Shown here: in pieces, positions 1 through 7,903 of the stretch
Position numbering within the stretch: position 1 is the stretch's first letter
Layout: every line of letters begins with the position of its first letter
Assembly: GCF_014764405.1 (NCBI RefSeq)
Contig: NZ_CP061725.1
Coordinates: 2,790,001 to 2,854,000 of the forward strand
Origin: Micromonospora craniellae
Lineage (GTDB): Bacteria > Actinomycetota > Actinomycetes > Mycobacteriales > Micromonosporaceae
Length of the DNA: 64,000 nucleotides
Reading direction: 5' to 3'
The notes under the pieces: generated by a model
What the model was told of the DNA's origin: nothing
Database searches by the model: none
The model's input: only the letters and a program-made list of their open reading frames with translations
Program-made: the position numbers and the translations under genes

Positions 1-409
1 GCCGGATGTTGTCCACCGGCTCCAGAGTCGGCAGACTCACCGGAGGAGCCGGCAGGGCGTGCAACTGCCGCAGCAGCGTGCCCAGCTCCCCCATGGTGAC
101 CGGACTGTCGTTCGCCGGATCGAGCCGCTGCCAGACCGTCACGGCATGCTCGCCCACCAGCAGGGGCTGTGGCAGGCGCGAGCTGAGGCCAACAGTCGGG
201 AACCCCCGACCGACCAGCCATCGCACGACGGCCACCACGGCGCTTATGCGCTCCACGCCGAAGTCCGCCGGAGCGATCTTGACCACCACGTCGCCGACCG
301 CGTACACCGCGTTCGTGTGATGCCGTATCAGGACAGCATCGGCGTCGGACAACTCCAGACGACGACACACCTCGGCGAGTGCCGGACGTGTGCGCGCTTC
401 GACGAACAT
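1..409 (-). CDS. Aminoglycoside phosphotransferase-family protein, 3' end outside window
   Basis: The first 136 residues of an APH/choline-kinase-fold phosphotransferase read on the minus strand from an ATG at 409 and run off the window edge without a stop. Visible family features are the N-terminal strand pair with a conserved lysine (VVVKIAP), the helix that follows, the hinge-like stretch VTVWQRLD, and LGTLLRQLHALPAP, which matches the LG..L..LH segment that follows the hinge in this family. The catalytic HGD and DFD motifs would lie beyond the window. The ATG is 7 bp after the stop of the upstream HTH regulator, so the two are probably one transcription unit. The substrate (antibiotic, sugar or other small molecule) cannot be told from this half. 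Confidence 0.75.
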   Translation of the reverse strand, partial: MFVEARTRPALAEVCRRLELSDADAVLIRHHTNAVYAVGDVVVKIAPADFGVERISAVVAVVRWLVGRGFPTVGLSSRLPQPLLVGEHAVTVWQRLDPANDSPVTMGELGTLLRQLHALPAPPVSLPTLEPVDNIR

Positions 410-416
410 GGTGCCC

Positions 417-1784
417 CTAGGGATCGAGCGCGGCAGTTCCGGCAGCAAGCGTACGGGTGCGCTCCCGGCAGGCTCGCACATAGTCCGTCAACTCGGTGAT
501 CTCGCTGCCGCGATGTCTCACCGGAATCGCCGAGACCACGTCGCTCGCCCTCGTCAGGACGATCTCCGTGCGCTGCGCCTCGGGCAGGGTGGCGACGGCG
601 TCGCGCGCTGACGCAGCAGCCTCGGTCGTTCGTCGGTCACGCACCAGGCACATCGATCGGTCGAGCGCGAGGAGAGCCGGATCGATCGCCACGGAAGGGG
701 ACGGCCCGTAGAGCCGCAGGGCCTCGTCCTGCACCCGGTAGGCCTCGTTCGTGTCGCCCAGCCAGGTGCTCGCTCCAGAGAGGTAGAACAACATGCGCTT
801 CATCGGAAATCGGAAGGCCGTGTCAGTGTCGTCATCGCCGACCTGGTCGAACATGTGCCGAGCCTGGACGATCGCCTGCCGCGCCTGCTCCGCCGATCCG
901 AGCCGGGCGAGCGCCCTTGCGCGCCCCGCCGCAGCAAGCGCCGCCGAGGACGACGGCGTCGCGGTGACCGCCAGCGCTGCGTCCGCCAGGACGACCGTCT
1001 GCCGGGGATCACCGAAGTAGTAGGGCAGCATCGCCGCTTGGGCGCGGACCAGCACCCGTAGACGGCTGTCTGAGCTGTCATCTGCGGCGTGGATCGCTGT
1101 CCGATACCACAGCCGTGCCTCGTCGACGTCCCCGAGGCGCATGAGCGCGTCGGCGCACATGGTCGCCAACAGAGCCGCCGTGCCGGAGAGCCGCGCCTGA
1201 ACCGCCGCCGGCTGTCTACGCCGGGACAGAGTTTGCACCTCGACACACTCGGCGGCCAGCCGCGACAGCATGACTCTAGGCGGGGCTGCTGGATAGCTCC
1301 GCATGTGCTCGCTGGCCGCTTCCTCGATCAAATCAAGTTGTCGCGGAGCGACGGTCGATGAGGCAAGCGCTTCGTCTAGCCCAGTACGAAGCCGGGCGAG
1401 CGCGGTGATCGCTTGATCGGGCCAGCCTACTGCTGGTCGCCCGGCTGGTGGGAGGTGCGCTGAACCTTCGATTTCCCGGTCGAACGAGGGCCTCGCATCA
1501 CCCGTCCCGTCCTGACCCAAGCCCATCCACGCTCGGGGAATACCGAGTCCGACCGCGATGCGTTCGAGGACGTCGTAGGCCGTTACCTGGCGGGTGCCCT
1601 TGGTGATCTCGGCGGCTCGATTCGGGGACACGCCGACCAACGCGGCGATGGTGCCGTAGGAGACCCCGCGGGCATGGAGGAATCGGAACGTGGCGGCGAT
1701 GTCACGGCGCTCCAGGAACTCGCGGATCGGTCGCCCCTCCCAGACACCCGACGTCCACCAGGACGGATCGATCTGGACGCCCAC
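417..1784 (-). CDS. HTH (XRE-like) transcriptional regulator with TPR-like C-terminal region
   Basis: This 455-residue protein has an N-terminal helix-turn-helix at about residues 25-75 (FLHARGVSYGTIAALVGVSP, then a KGTRQVTAYDVLERIAVGLGIPRAWMG segment typical of XRE-type regulators of actinomycetes). The remaining 350 residues are Ala/Leu/Arg-rich helical repeats (for example LMRLGDVDEARLWYRTAIHAAD) that look like TPR units. Such proteins are regulators whose repeat domain binds a partner or peptide; the ligand here is unknown. It is followed after 7 bp by the phosphotransferase gene, which it may control. Transcription is divergent from the 2308 gene. Confidence 0.8.
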   Translation of the reverse strand: MGVQIDPSWWTSGVWEGRPIREFLERRDIAATFRFLHARGVSYGTIAALVGVSPNRAAEITKGTRQVTAYDVLERIAVGLGIPRAWMGLGQDGTGDARPSFDREIEGSAHLPPAGRPAVGWPDQAITALARLRTGLDEALASSTVAPRQLDLIEEAASEHMRSYPAAPPRVMLSRLAAECVEVQTLSRRRQPAAVQARLSGTAALLATMCADALMRLGDVDEARLWYRTAIHAADDSSDSRLRVLVRAQAAMLPYYFGDPRQTVVLADAALAVTATPSSSAALAAAGRARALARLGSAEQARQAIVQARHMFDQVGDDDTDTAFRFPMKRMLFYLSGASTWLGDTNEAYRVQDEALRLYGPSPSVAIDPALLALDRSMCLVRDRRTTEAAASARDAVATLPEAQRTEIVLTRASDVVSAIPVRHRGSEITELTDYVRACRERTRTLAAGTAALDP

Positions 1785-2307
1785 GACAACCTCCCGTTGA
1801 TCGAAGCGGTCCTGATCAATATGTCACCACTTCCGCGCGTCGGCGACAAGCCGGTTCGACACCTCGCCGAAACGACGGTGCCTGAAATAATCCTCGCAGC
1901 GGCGGCGGCTGCTACCCCCCATCGTGGCCCCCCATCATGGGAGTCGACGGCTAGCCACGCTTCCCGAGAGAATTGAGCGGCGGCTGTCGATGACGTTAGG
2001 AGCGGCATGGGGCGACGCGCTGCAGCGGACTGGCCAGGACAGTTCCCGAGAACCGTCGGGCGTGATCCGCGGGTCACCCGGCATCAATGCTGGAGAGACC
2101 CTTCGGGTAAGGCCCCGGCTTCCGAAACGTGCAATACCGCCGTCCGCGCGTGCGACCCATGACGGTATGAAACTGCTGATCCGTAGAGATCGATTCAGAG
2201 AGGCTCCTTTTGTCACGGCTGGCCTCGCAGCCAGGATCAGAGGTCCGGGAAGTTCGGCCGGCCGCAATGCATGTGGGACTCGATCCACGATTCGAAGGCA
2301 GGTTCGG
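1785..2307. other. Intergenic region between divergent genes
   Basis: I see no convincing gene in these 523 bp. The region must carry the promoters for the minus-strand regulator and for the plus-strand radical-SAM-like gene. A short palindrome, CCCATcATGGG, lies at 1931-1941 and could be an operator, but nothing else supports that. Confidence 0.4.
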
Positions 2308-3393
2308 ATGCCTATAGCGATGCCCAACACCAAGCTGGAGATTGATGAGGTAATCGGGCTAGCCGCTCGTTATGAGGTGCCGGTCGAGGATGCTGTGTTG
2401 ATTGCACTGAACCTATACGGGATCTCGTCGGATCACCGTCAGCACCGAGCTCGGCTGGACGTAAAGATTGGCTCGGTGCCGAGTGTGTCATGGAAGGTGA
2501 TCGTACCCCTGAACGCGGTAGAGTCGCCGTTCCGTCTCGTGGATCATGATCTGCATTTGGGGCCGCATTGCATCGGTACCGTCCAGCGGATCGATGCCGA
2601 CGAGGCGGTTGGCGGCTACTTCCGAGATGGCGGCAGGGCCGCGACGTTGAACCCAAACGCCCGAAGCCGCTGTGTGGGCTGCGCGTTCTGTCCGAACACG
2701 CTAGAAGCTGCCGCCGATCCACGTTTCTCGGAGGAGCGGGAGCTCACCGAACTACTATCGGCGATGGTTGAGCAGCACCCGCGCCGGAACTTGAGCGAAC
2801 TCCGCGAGGTGACTGTCTCGACCGGTTGCTTCGAGCGGGAAGACGCCGCCGTTGCTCACCTGGTGGGCCTGCGCACCGCGCTCGGTTCACAGGGTATCGC
2901 CGCCCGGATCGGCTTCCTGACGTCGGTCATCCAGTCAGACACCGCCTTTGCCGATCTCGCTGCTCGCGTCGCGCCGTTCGTGCTGCGCTTGACCGCCGAG
3001 TGCTTCACCCGGCGTGACCTGCTATTGAAGAAGAGCAAGGCACTGCTCCGGCGAGCTGAGATGCCCGACTTGCTCCGTCGTGCCCGCCAGGCGGGACTCG
3101 GCACCTCGTTTACCTACATCGTGGGCCTTGACCCACTCACCGAACTGCGGGCCGGTGTGGCCGCACTTGGCGAACACGTGACCGAGTTCCCCAACTTCCA
3201 GGTGTACCAGGCCCACAACTCGATCATGGCGGGTTTGCGGACGCCGGGCGCCGAGCAGTTGGAGTTCTATCTGCAGGCCAGGGCATGGATCGAACAGATT
3301 CTGGGTGGACGTGGGTTGCAGCCGCAGGCGTGGGAGTGCTATCGGCCGTTGTGGTATTCCACCTTCGCGGGTGAACGACTGGTGGGAGTCTGA
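2308..3393 (+). CDS. Radical-SAM-like Fe-S protein with atypical CX2CX2C motif
   Basis: The 361-residue protein starts at ATG 2308; a second in-frame ATG lies at 2320. The open frame extends further upstream, but that part lacks coding character. The cluster motif at about residues 119-125 is RCVGCAFCPNT, which is CX2CX2C rather than the canonical radical-SAM CX3CX2C. The rest resembles a BioB/HydE-type TIM barrel: EVTVSTGCF after the cluster, a strand with LTSVI, then LRLTAECF, GTSFTYIVGLDPLTEL and a C-terminal QAWECYRPLWYS segment. An AdoMet-radical role is therefore inferred, not shown. The stop at 3391-3393 is 1 bp before the GTG of the phosphoketolase homologue, so the two are translationally coupled and likely act on one pathway. 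Confidence 0.6.
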   Translation: MPIAMPNTKLEIDEVIGLAARYEVPVEDAVLIALNLYGISSDHRQHRARLDVKIGSVPSVSWKVIVPLNAVESPFRLVDHDLHLGPHCIGTVQRIDADEAVGGYFRDGGRAATLNPNARSRCVGCAFCPNTLEAAADPRFSEERELTELLSAMVEQHPRRNLSELREVTVSTGCFEREDAAVAHLVGLRTALGSQGIAARIGFLTSVIQSDTAFADLAARVAPFVLRLTAECFTRRDLLLKKSKALLRRAEMPDLLRRARQAGLGTSFTYIVGLDPLTELRAGVAALGEHVTEFPNFQVYQAHNSIMAGLRTPGAEQLEFYLQARAWIEQILGGRGLQPQAWECYRPLWYSTFAGERLVGV

Positions 3394-3394
3394 A

Positions 3395-4949
3395 GTGCCG
3401 CTGGATGCCGCCCACTGCGCGGATGCCCTTTGGCGGGCGCTCACGTACCTGTCGGTTGCGCAGCTCCACCTCCGATCGAACGTGCTCGCTGTCGACTACC
3501 TTGACGAGTCCGACGTTAAGCCGCGCCCGGTAGGTCATTGGGGCACGGTACCCGGCACGGCATGGGTGCTGGCGCATGCCGGCCTCGCCGCAGGCTGCGG
3601 CATCGGTGTGCCGATAGTTCCAGTTCTGGGTGCCGGCCATGCTGGTGTTGTCCAGCGCGCGTTGGCCTGGATGACCGGCGACATCGCCAAGATGGATCCA
3701 CGGTACGAGCGAGACGCTGCTGGGCTGGCGGCACTGGCTGCCGCGTTTCCAGACGGCGACGCGCTCGGCTCGGAGGTTCATCCCGAGTTGCCGGCCGGCG
3801 CGTACATGGGCGGGTGGCTCGGCGGCGCGTTCGCCTTCGCCCAGGGCATGGCACTGGACTCCTCTAACCGGGTCGTCATGCCGATCATCGGTGACGGCGA
3901 ATGCGAGACTCCAGTCACGGCAGCCTCCTGGCTGGCCCAGCGCGCGCTTGCCGACACCAGGGTGCTGCCGGTCGTCCATCTCAACGGCCATCGAATGGGC
4001 GGCCCGTCGCTGCTGGGTGGCATGAGCGACGAGGAGGTGAGCGCTTATGCCCGCGGTCTGGGCTGGGAGCCGGTCGTCGTAAAAGTCGGGACAGGCGCCG
4101 GGTTGGACGAGCATGCCGAGTTCCAGGGTGTCCTCGTGGCCGGCGTCGAGGCAACCGCCAACGGAGCACAGCGTGTGGTGTTCTTACGCTGCGTAAAGGG
4201 CTGGTCCGGCCCAATCAGGGCGCACAAGACACCGCTCACGAACCTGGCCGGCGATCCCTGTCAGCTGGCGGCGCTACGTGCTTGGCTGTCGTCTTACCGG
4301 CCCAGCGAGCTGTTCGACGCCGACGCGCAGCCCCTGGGTGCGCTCGCGTCCGCACTGGCTCTCATTAACTTTGGGAGCGTGGTACCGGACGCTTCGCCGT
4401 TGCCTCCGTCAATACCGCCGACCGGCCGGGGTTTCACAACGGAGGTAACCGCGGTTCTGCGGGCGCACGCCGCAACCGGCGACCTCAAGGTCTTCAGCCC
4501 CGACGAACTGCGGTCGAACCGTCTCGGCGACCTGCATGGCGAAGCGTGGGCACATGAGGTGCTTGCTGAGGAAGTGCTCCTCGGCTGGGTTGCCGGGTGG
4601 ACAGCGGCAGGCCGTCGCGGCCTGATTATCTCGTACGAGGCATTCGCACCGTTGTTGCTGACCGGGTTGGTCGGACAGCTCAAGCAACGGCGGCTCATCA
4701 AGGATGCGTTGCCGAGCATCAACTTGCTCCTAACCTCGTATGGCTGGCACAACGTGTACAGCCACGGGGATCCCTCACTGATCACCGCGCTGCTAGGGAC
4801 GGGCGACCCGGCCGTACGCGTTTTCACACCCGCCGACTCAGACCGGGTCGCTGTCGCGCTCGATGACGCATTGCGATCAACCGGGCGCGTCAACGTCATC
4901 GTCGCGGGCAAGCACACCACCGTGACACACCCCCGCGAGACGATCGATG
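3395..4949 (+). pseudogene. Divergent phosphoketolase homologue, 5' part, disrupted by IS256
   Basis: Starts at GTG 3395, preceded by GGGAG at about 3384-3388. The thiamine-diphosphate fold of phosphoketolases is clear over 518 residues: GHWGTVPG, then GAGHAG (family GPGHG), GDGECETP (family GDGEAETG), LPVVHLNGHRM, and FLRCVKGWSGP (family LR.PKGWTGP). Several residues usually conserved in the active site differ; the family segment SIHEGGELG reads AYMGGWLGG here, so a histidine is lost. Normal enzymes of about 800 residues cleave xylulose-5-P or fructose-6-P to acetyl-P. The reading frame is cut after TID by the IS256 element at 4950 and resumes beyond it. It was part of a two-gene unit with the radical-SAM-like gene. 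The altered active site suggests another substrate or a non-catalytic role, which is inference. Confidence 0.7.
4942..4949. repeat. Target-site duplication of IS256 copy 1, left copy
   Basis: The 8-bp sequence GATCGATG at 4942-4949 is repeated directly at 6357-6364, on the other side of the element. Eight base pairs is the expected duplication for IS256-family transposition, so this copy arrived by simple transposition into the phosphoketolase gene. Confidence 0.9.
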
Positions 4950-6356
4950 GGGTCTGTCAAGTTAACGGTGTAACTGGGGTTGGTTGATCTTCTACTTGCG
5001 GCCGGCGGACAGGCGTCCGTCGAAGGTGATGTCGAAGGCGTTGAGTGCGCTCTTCCAGCGGGTGGCCCAGCGTTTGCGGCCTTGCCCGGTCGGGTCGAGG
5101 CTCATCACCGCGAGGTAGACGCACTTGAGGGCGGCTTGCTCGTTGGGGAAGTGTCCGCGGGCGCGGACGGCGCGGCGGATGCGGGCGTTGACGCTTTCGA
5201 TGGCGTTGGTGGAGCAGATGATCCGGCGGATCTCGGCGTCGAAGGCCAGGAACGGCACGAACTCGGCCCAGGCGTTCTCCCACAGCTTCACGATCGCCGG
5301 GTAGCGGCTGCTCCATGCCTCGGCGAACTCGAGGAATCGTTCGGTAGCGGCGGCCTCGGTCGGTGCGGTGTAGACCGGTTTGAGTGCCTTGGCAATCGCG
5401 TCCCAGTGCTGGCGGGCCGCGTAGCGGAACGAGTTCCTGAGCAGGTGCACCACGCAGGTCTGGACCACGGTGCGGGGCCAGACCTCTCCGATGGCATCCG
5501 GCAGGCCGGTCAGTCCGTCACAGACGGCCATGAGCACGTCGTCGACGCCCCGGTTCTTCAGTTCGGTGCAGATCTGCAGCCAGAACTTGGCGCCCTCCCC
5601 GCCGTCGCCGGCCCACAGGCCGAGGATGTCTCGGTGGCCGTCGGCGGTGACCGCGAGAGCGACGTAGATCGGCCGGTTGGCGACCTTCCCGTCCCTGATC
5701 TTGACGTTGATGGCGTCGAGGAAGACCACCGGGTAGACCGGATCGAGGGGCCGGTTCTGCCACTCGGTCATACCGTCCATCACCTTGTCGGTGATGGTGG
5801 AGATCGTCTGGCGGGAGACCTCGGCGCCGTAGACCTCGGCCAGATGCGCGGAGATCTCGCCGGTGGTCAGGCCCTTCGCCGACAGCGACAGCACCAGGTC
5901 CTCCACCCCGGACAACCTGCGCTGACGCTTCTTGACGATGGCCGGTTCGAACGAGCCCGCTCGATCGCGTGGCACGTCGATCTGCACCGGCCCGACATCG
6001 GTGAGCACCGTCTTGGACCGGTTGCCGTTGCGGGAGTTGCCGGAGTTCGCGCCGGCCTGGTCGTGTTTGTCGTAGCCGAGGTGGTCGGTGATCTCACCAT
6101 CGAGGGCCGACTCCAGCACGATCTTCGTCAGCTGCTGCAGCAGCCCACCCTCACCGGACAGCTGCAGCCCCTGCTCACGAGCCTGGGTCACCAGCTGTGA
6201 CACCAGCGCCGGGTCGACACCCCCTGGCGTCGTCTTCGTACGCGGCCGCTTGGCCTTCTCGTCACCGGGCACAGCGGCAGTGTCCACCGCATCGGTCGTG
6301 ATCGTCATCAGGTGCTACTCCCTTGATCGGAGTTACACCGTTGTTTTTACAGTCCC
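4950..6356 (-). mobile_element. IS256-family insertion sequence, copy 1 (complete, 1407 bp)
   Basis: The ends are imperfect inverted repeats: the left begins GGGTCTGTCAAGTTAACGG and the right end, read inwards, begins GGGACTGTAAAAACAACGG; both continue GTGTAACT. The element carries one transposase gene and is flanked by 8-bp duplications. It is the same as the element at 38203 and the partial one at 63906. Confidence 0.92.
4992..6308 (-). CDS. IS256-family (mutator-type) transposase
   Basis: This 438-residue DDE transposase is of normal length for the family. Visible features are the N-terminal region with DHLGYDKHDQAG..SRNG, the first catalytic Asp in VVFLDAINVKIRDG, the second in DDVLMAVCDGLTGLPDAI, and the C-terminal catalytic Glu in STNAIESVNARIRRAVRARGHFPNE, a family signature. 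The residue immediately before the second catalytic region is preceded by HRDILGLWAGDGGEGAKFW, also typical. The gene fills the element and is intact. Confidence 0.95.
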   Translation of the reverse strand: MTITTDAVDTAAVPGDEKAKRPRTKTTPGGVDPALVSQLVTQAREQGLQLSGEGGLLQQLTKIVLESALDGEITDHLGYDKHDQAGANSGNSRNGNRSKTVLTDVGPVQIDVPRDRAGSFEPAIVKKRQRRLSGVEDLVLSLSAKGLTTGEISAHLAEVYGAEVSRQTISTITDKVMDGMTEWQNRPLDPVYPVVFLDAINVKIRDGKVANRPIYVALAVTADGHRDILGLWAGDGGEGAKFWLQICTELKNRGVDDVLMAVCDGLTGLPDAIGEVWPRTVVQTCVVHLLRNSFRYAARQHWDAIAKALKPVYTAPTEAAATERFLEFAEAWSSRYPAIVKLWENAWAEFVPFLAFDAEIRRIICSTNAIESVNARIRRAVRARGHFPNEQAALKCVYLAVMSLDPTGQGRKRWATRWKSALNAFDITFDGRLSAGRK

Positions 6357-6364
6357 GATCGATG
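6357..6364. repeat. Target-site duplication of IS256 copy 1, right copy
   Basis: Second direct copy of GATCGATG, immediately outside the right inverted repeat of the IS256 element. Confidence 0.9.
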
Positions 6365-6413
6365 AAGAGCGTCACTGCGGCTTGGCGGTCTGGCGCCACC
6401 TGAGCGACCGGAA
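6365..6413 (+). pseudogene. Downstream fragment of the phosphoketolase homologue
   Basis: Excising IS256 copy 1 together with one copy of its 8-bp duplication joins ..RETID directly in frame to EERHCGLAVWRHLSDRN. This matches the phosphoketolase segment that normally reads like HC.AG.SIW.FASTD. The homology stops at 6413, where the left inverted repeat of the IS3 element begins. The remaining 250 or so residues of the gene are absent from the window. Confidence 0.6.
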
Positions 6414-6449
6414 CCTGTCAAGTCAACTGAGACAATTTCTTGATTTTGT

Positions 6450-7466
6450 TTAGCTTTGTGCTGGTGGAAGAGGGGCTCCGGCCGAGGTCACGGCCTGTTC
6501 CGGGTGGCTGTTGTCGGGTTTGTTGATCCATGCCCGGTCCGGTAGCCGGGGTGGTTGGGGACGGCGGCGTCCGAACCGTTCGGGATGTGCGGCCCAGGCG
6601 GCGTCGAGGGTGCGTTGCCGCTGTTCACGGATCTGTCCGGCGGTGCCGTGGTGGACCGATGCCGGGGTGTGCAGGCCGATCCCGGAGTGCCGGTGTTCGT
6701 GGTTGTAGTAGCTGTAGAACGCTTCGCAGTGCTGTCGGGCGTGCTGGATCGATCCGAACCGCTCTGGGAACGTGGGGTCGTACTTGAGTGTCTTGAAGCT
6801 GGCCTCGATGTACGGGTTGTCGTTGGAGGTCTTGGGCCGGCTGTGGCTGCGGCCGATTTTGAGATCGGTCAGCAGCTGGGTGACGGTCTTGCTGGTCATC
6901 GCGGCGCCGCGGTCGGCGTGCACGGTCAGCTGGTCGGGGTTCACGCGTTCGCGGGCGGCGGCGTCGGCGATCAGCGCTTCGGCGAGTTGGCCGTCCTCGT
7001 GGGCGGCGACCATGTGCCCGACGACGTAGCGGGACCAGATGTCGATCACCGTGTAAAGGTGGAACCAGACGCCCTTGACCGGGCCGCGCAGCTTCGTGAT
7101 GTCCCACGACCACACCTGATTCGCGGCGTCGGCGACCAGTTCGGGTTTGGTCCGGGCCGGATGGGTGGCCTGGCTGCGGCGTTCGCCGGTCTGCCCGGCG
7201 GCCCGCAGGATCCGGTACATCGTGGACTCCGAGCACCACCAGCGGCCCTCGTCGAGTTCGCGGGCCCACACCTGCGCCGGGGCCAGATCCACGTATGGCG
7301 GGCTGTTGAGCAGGTCCAGGACCTGCCGGCGTTCAGGCTCGGTCAGCGCGGACGGCGGCGGCTTACGCGGCGCCCGTGGCCGGGAGACCAGCGGCGGGGC
7401 ACTACGGCGATACAGCGTCGCCCTCGACAGGCCGGTCAGCCGGCACGCGGGCGCGATGCCCCACAA
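6450..7466 (-). CDS. IS3-family transposase OrfB (integrase catalytic domain)
   Basis: The 338-residue product has an N-terminal HTH_21-like region (LTEPERRQVLDLLNSPPYVDL) followed by an rve-type DDE core: WSWDITKLRGP, LTVHADRGAAMTSKT and NPYIEASFKTLKYDP give D, D and E. The C-terminal part HEHRHSGIGLHTPASVH is typical of OrfB. The orfB frame stays open upstream of the ATG at 7466 and overlaps the end of orfA (there it reads DAELVLAEAQAALTPLWGIAP), so translation probably involves frameshifting from orfA or an upstream start. Confidence 0.9.
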   Translation of the reverse strand: MWGIAPACRLTGLSRATLYRRSAPPLVSRPRAPRKPPPSALTEPERRQVLDLLNSPPYVDLAPAQVWARELDEGRWWCSESTMYRILRAAGQTGERRSQATHPARTKPELVADAANQVWSWDITKLRGPVKGVWFHLYTVIDIWSRYVVGHMVAAHEDGQLAEALIADAAARERVNPDQLTVHADRGAAMTSKTVTQLLTDLKIGRSHSRPKTSNDNPYIEASFKTLKYDPTFPERFGSIQHARQHCEAFYSYYNHEHRHSGIGLHTPASVHHGTAGQIREQRQRTLDAAWAAHPERFGRRRPQPPRLPDRAWINKPDNSHPEQAVTSAGAPLPPAQS

Positions 7467-7471
7467 CGGCG

Positions 7472-7903
7472 TCAGCGCCGCCTGCGCCTCGGCGAGGACG
7501 AGTTCGGCATCGCCACGGCATCCGCGCTCTCGGAGAGCAGTTCCAAGAGCGCGTGAGCTTTTCCCATGATCGACAACGCGGTCTGGGTCTTGTTCAACTC
7601 GGCCTGCAGGCGGGCGTTCTCCCGCTGAAGACGGGAAAGTTCAGCGTTCTCGGCCTTCTTCGCCGCCCGCGCAGCCGATTGCCGCCGGTCCGTCAGGCCG
7701 GCCGCGGCTCCGGCATCCCGCGCCTTGCGCCAGTCGAGAAGGTGTGAACCGTACAGCCGTTCCCGGCGCAGAATCGCCCCGCGAGCCGCCGCATCCGGCG
7801 CCGACTCGTACTCGTCCAGAATCCTCGCCTTGAACTCCGCGGTGAATGTCCGCCGCTGGGGCCGGGCGTCCGGATCCAGACTCTCATGGGGCCTCGACGT
7901 CAT
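7472..7903 (-). CDS. IS3-family transposase OrfA (HTH)
   Basis: This 143-residue protein contains an HTH_Tnp_1-type domain (RRTFTAEFKARILDEYESAPDAAARGAILRRERLYGSHLLDWRKARDAG) and a leucine-zipper-like coiled coil (NAELSRLQRENARLQAELNKTQTAL) that is typical of IS3 OrfA proteins. It ends in a run of arginines out of frame with OrfB, consistent with the programmed frameshift region of the family. Confidence 0.88.
   Translation of the reverse strand: MTSRPHESLDPDARPQRRTFTAEFKARILDEYESAPDAAARGAILRRERLYGSHLLDWRKARDAGAAAGLTDRRQSAARAAKKAENAELSRLQRENARLQAELNKTQTALSIMGKAHALLELLSESADAVAMPNSSSPRRRRR

Noticed and set aside
1924..2307. Upstream extension of the radical-SAM-like frame
   Set aside because: The extra 128 codons have non-coding composition and no ribosome site; homology-like sequence begins near 2308.
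4980..6200. Long plus-strand reading frame of 406 codons opposite the IS256 transposase (again at 38233-39453)
   Set aside because: It is the antisense shadow of a well-defined transposase gene, caused by high third-position GC.
6411..6425. Similarity between the IS3 left end (CTGTCAAGTCAAC) and the IS256 left end (CTGTCAAGTTAAC)
   Set aside because: The IS3 right end matches it as its own inverted repeat, and the phosphoketolase sequence is continuous up to it, so it is not a second IS256 end.
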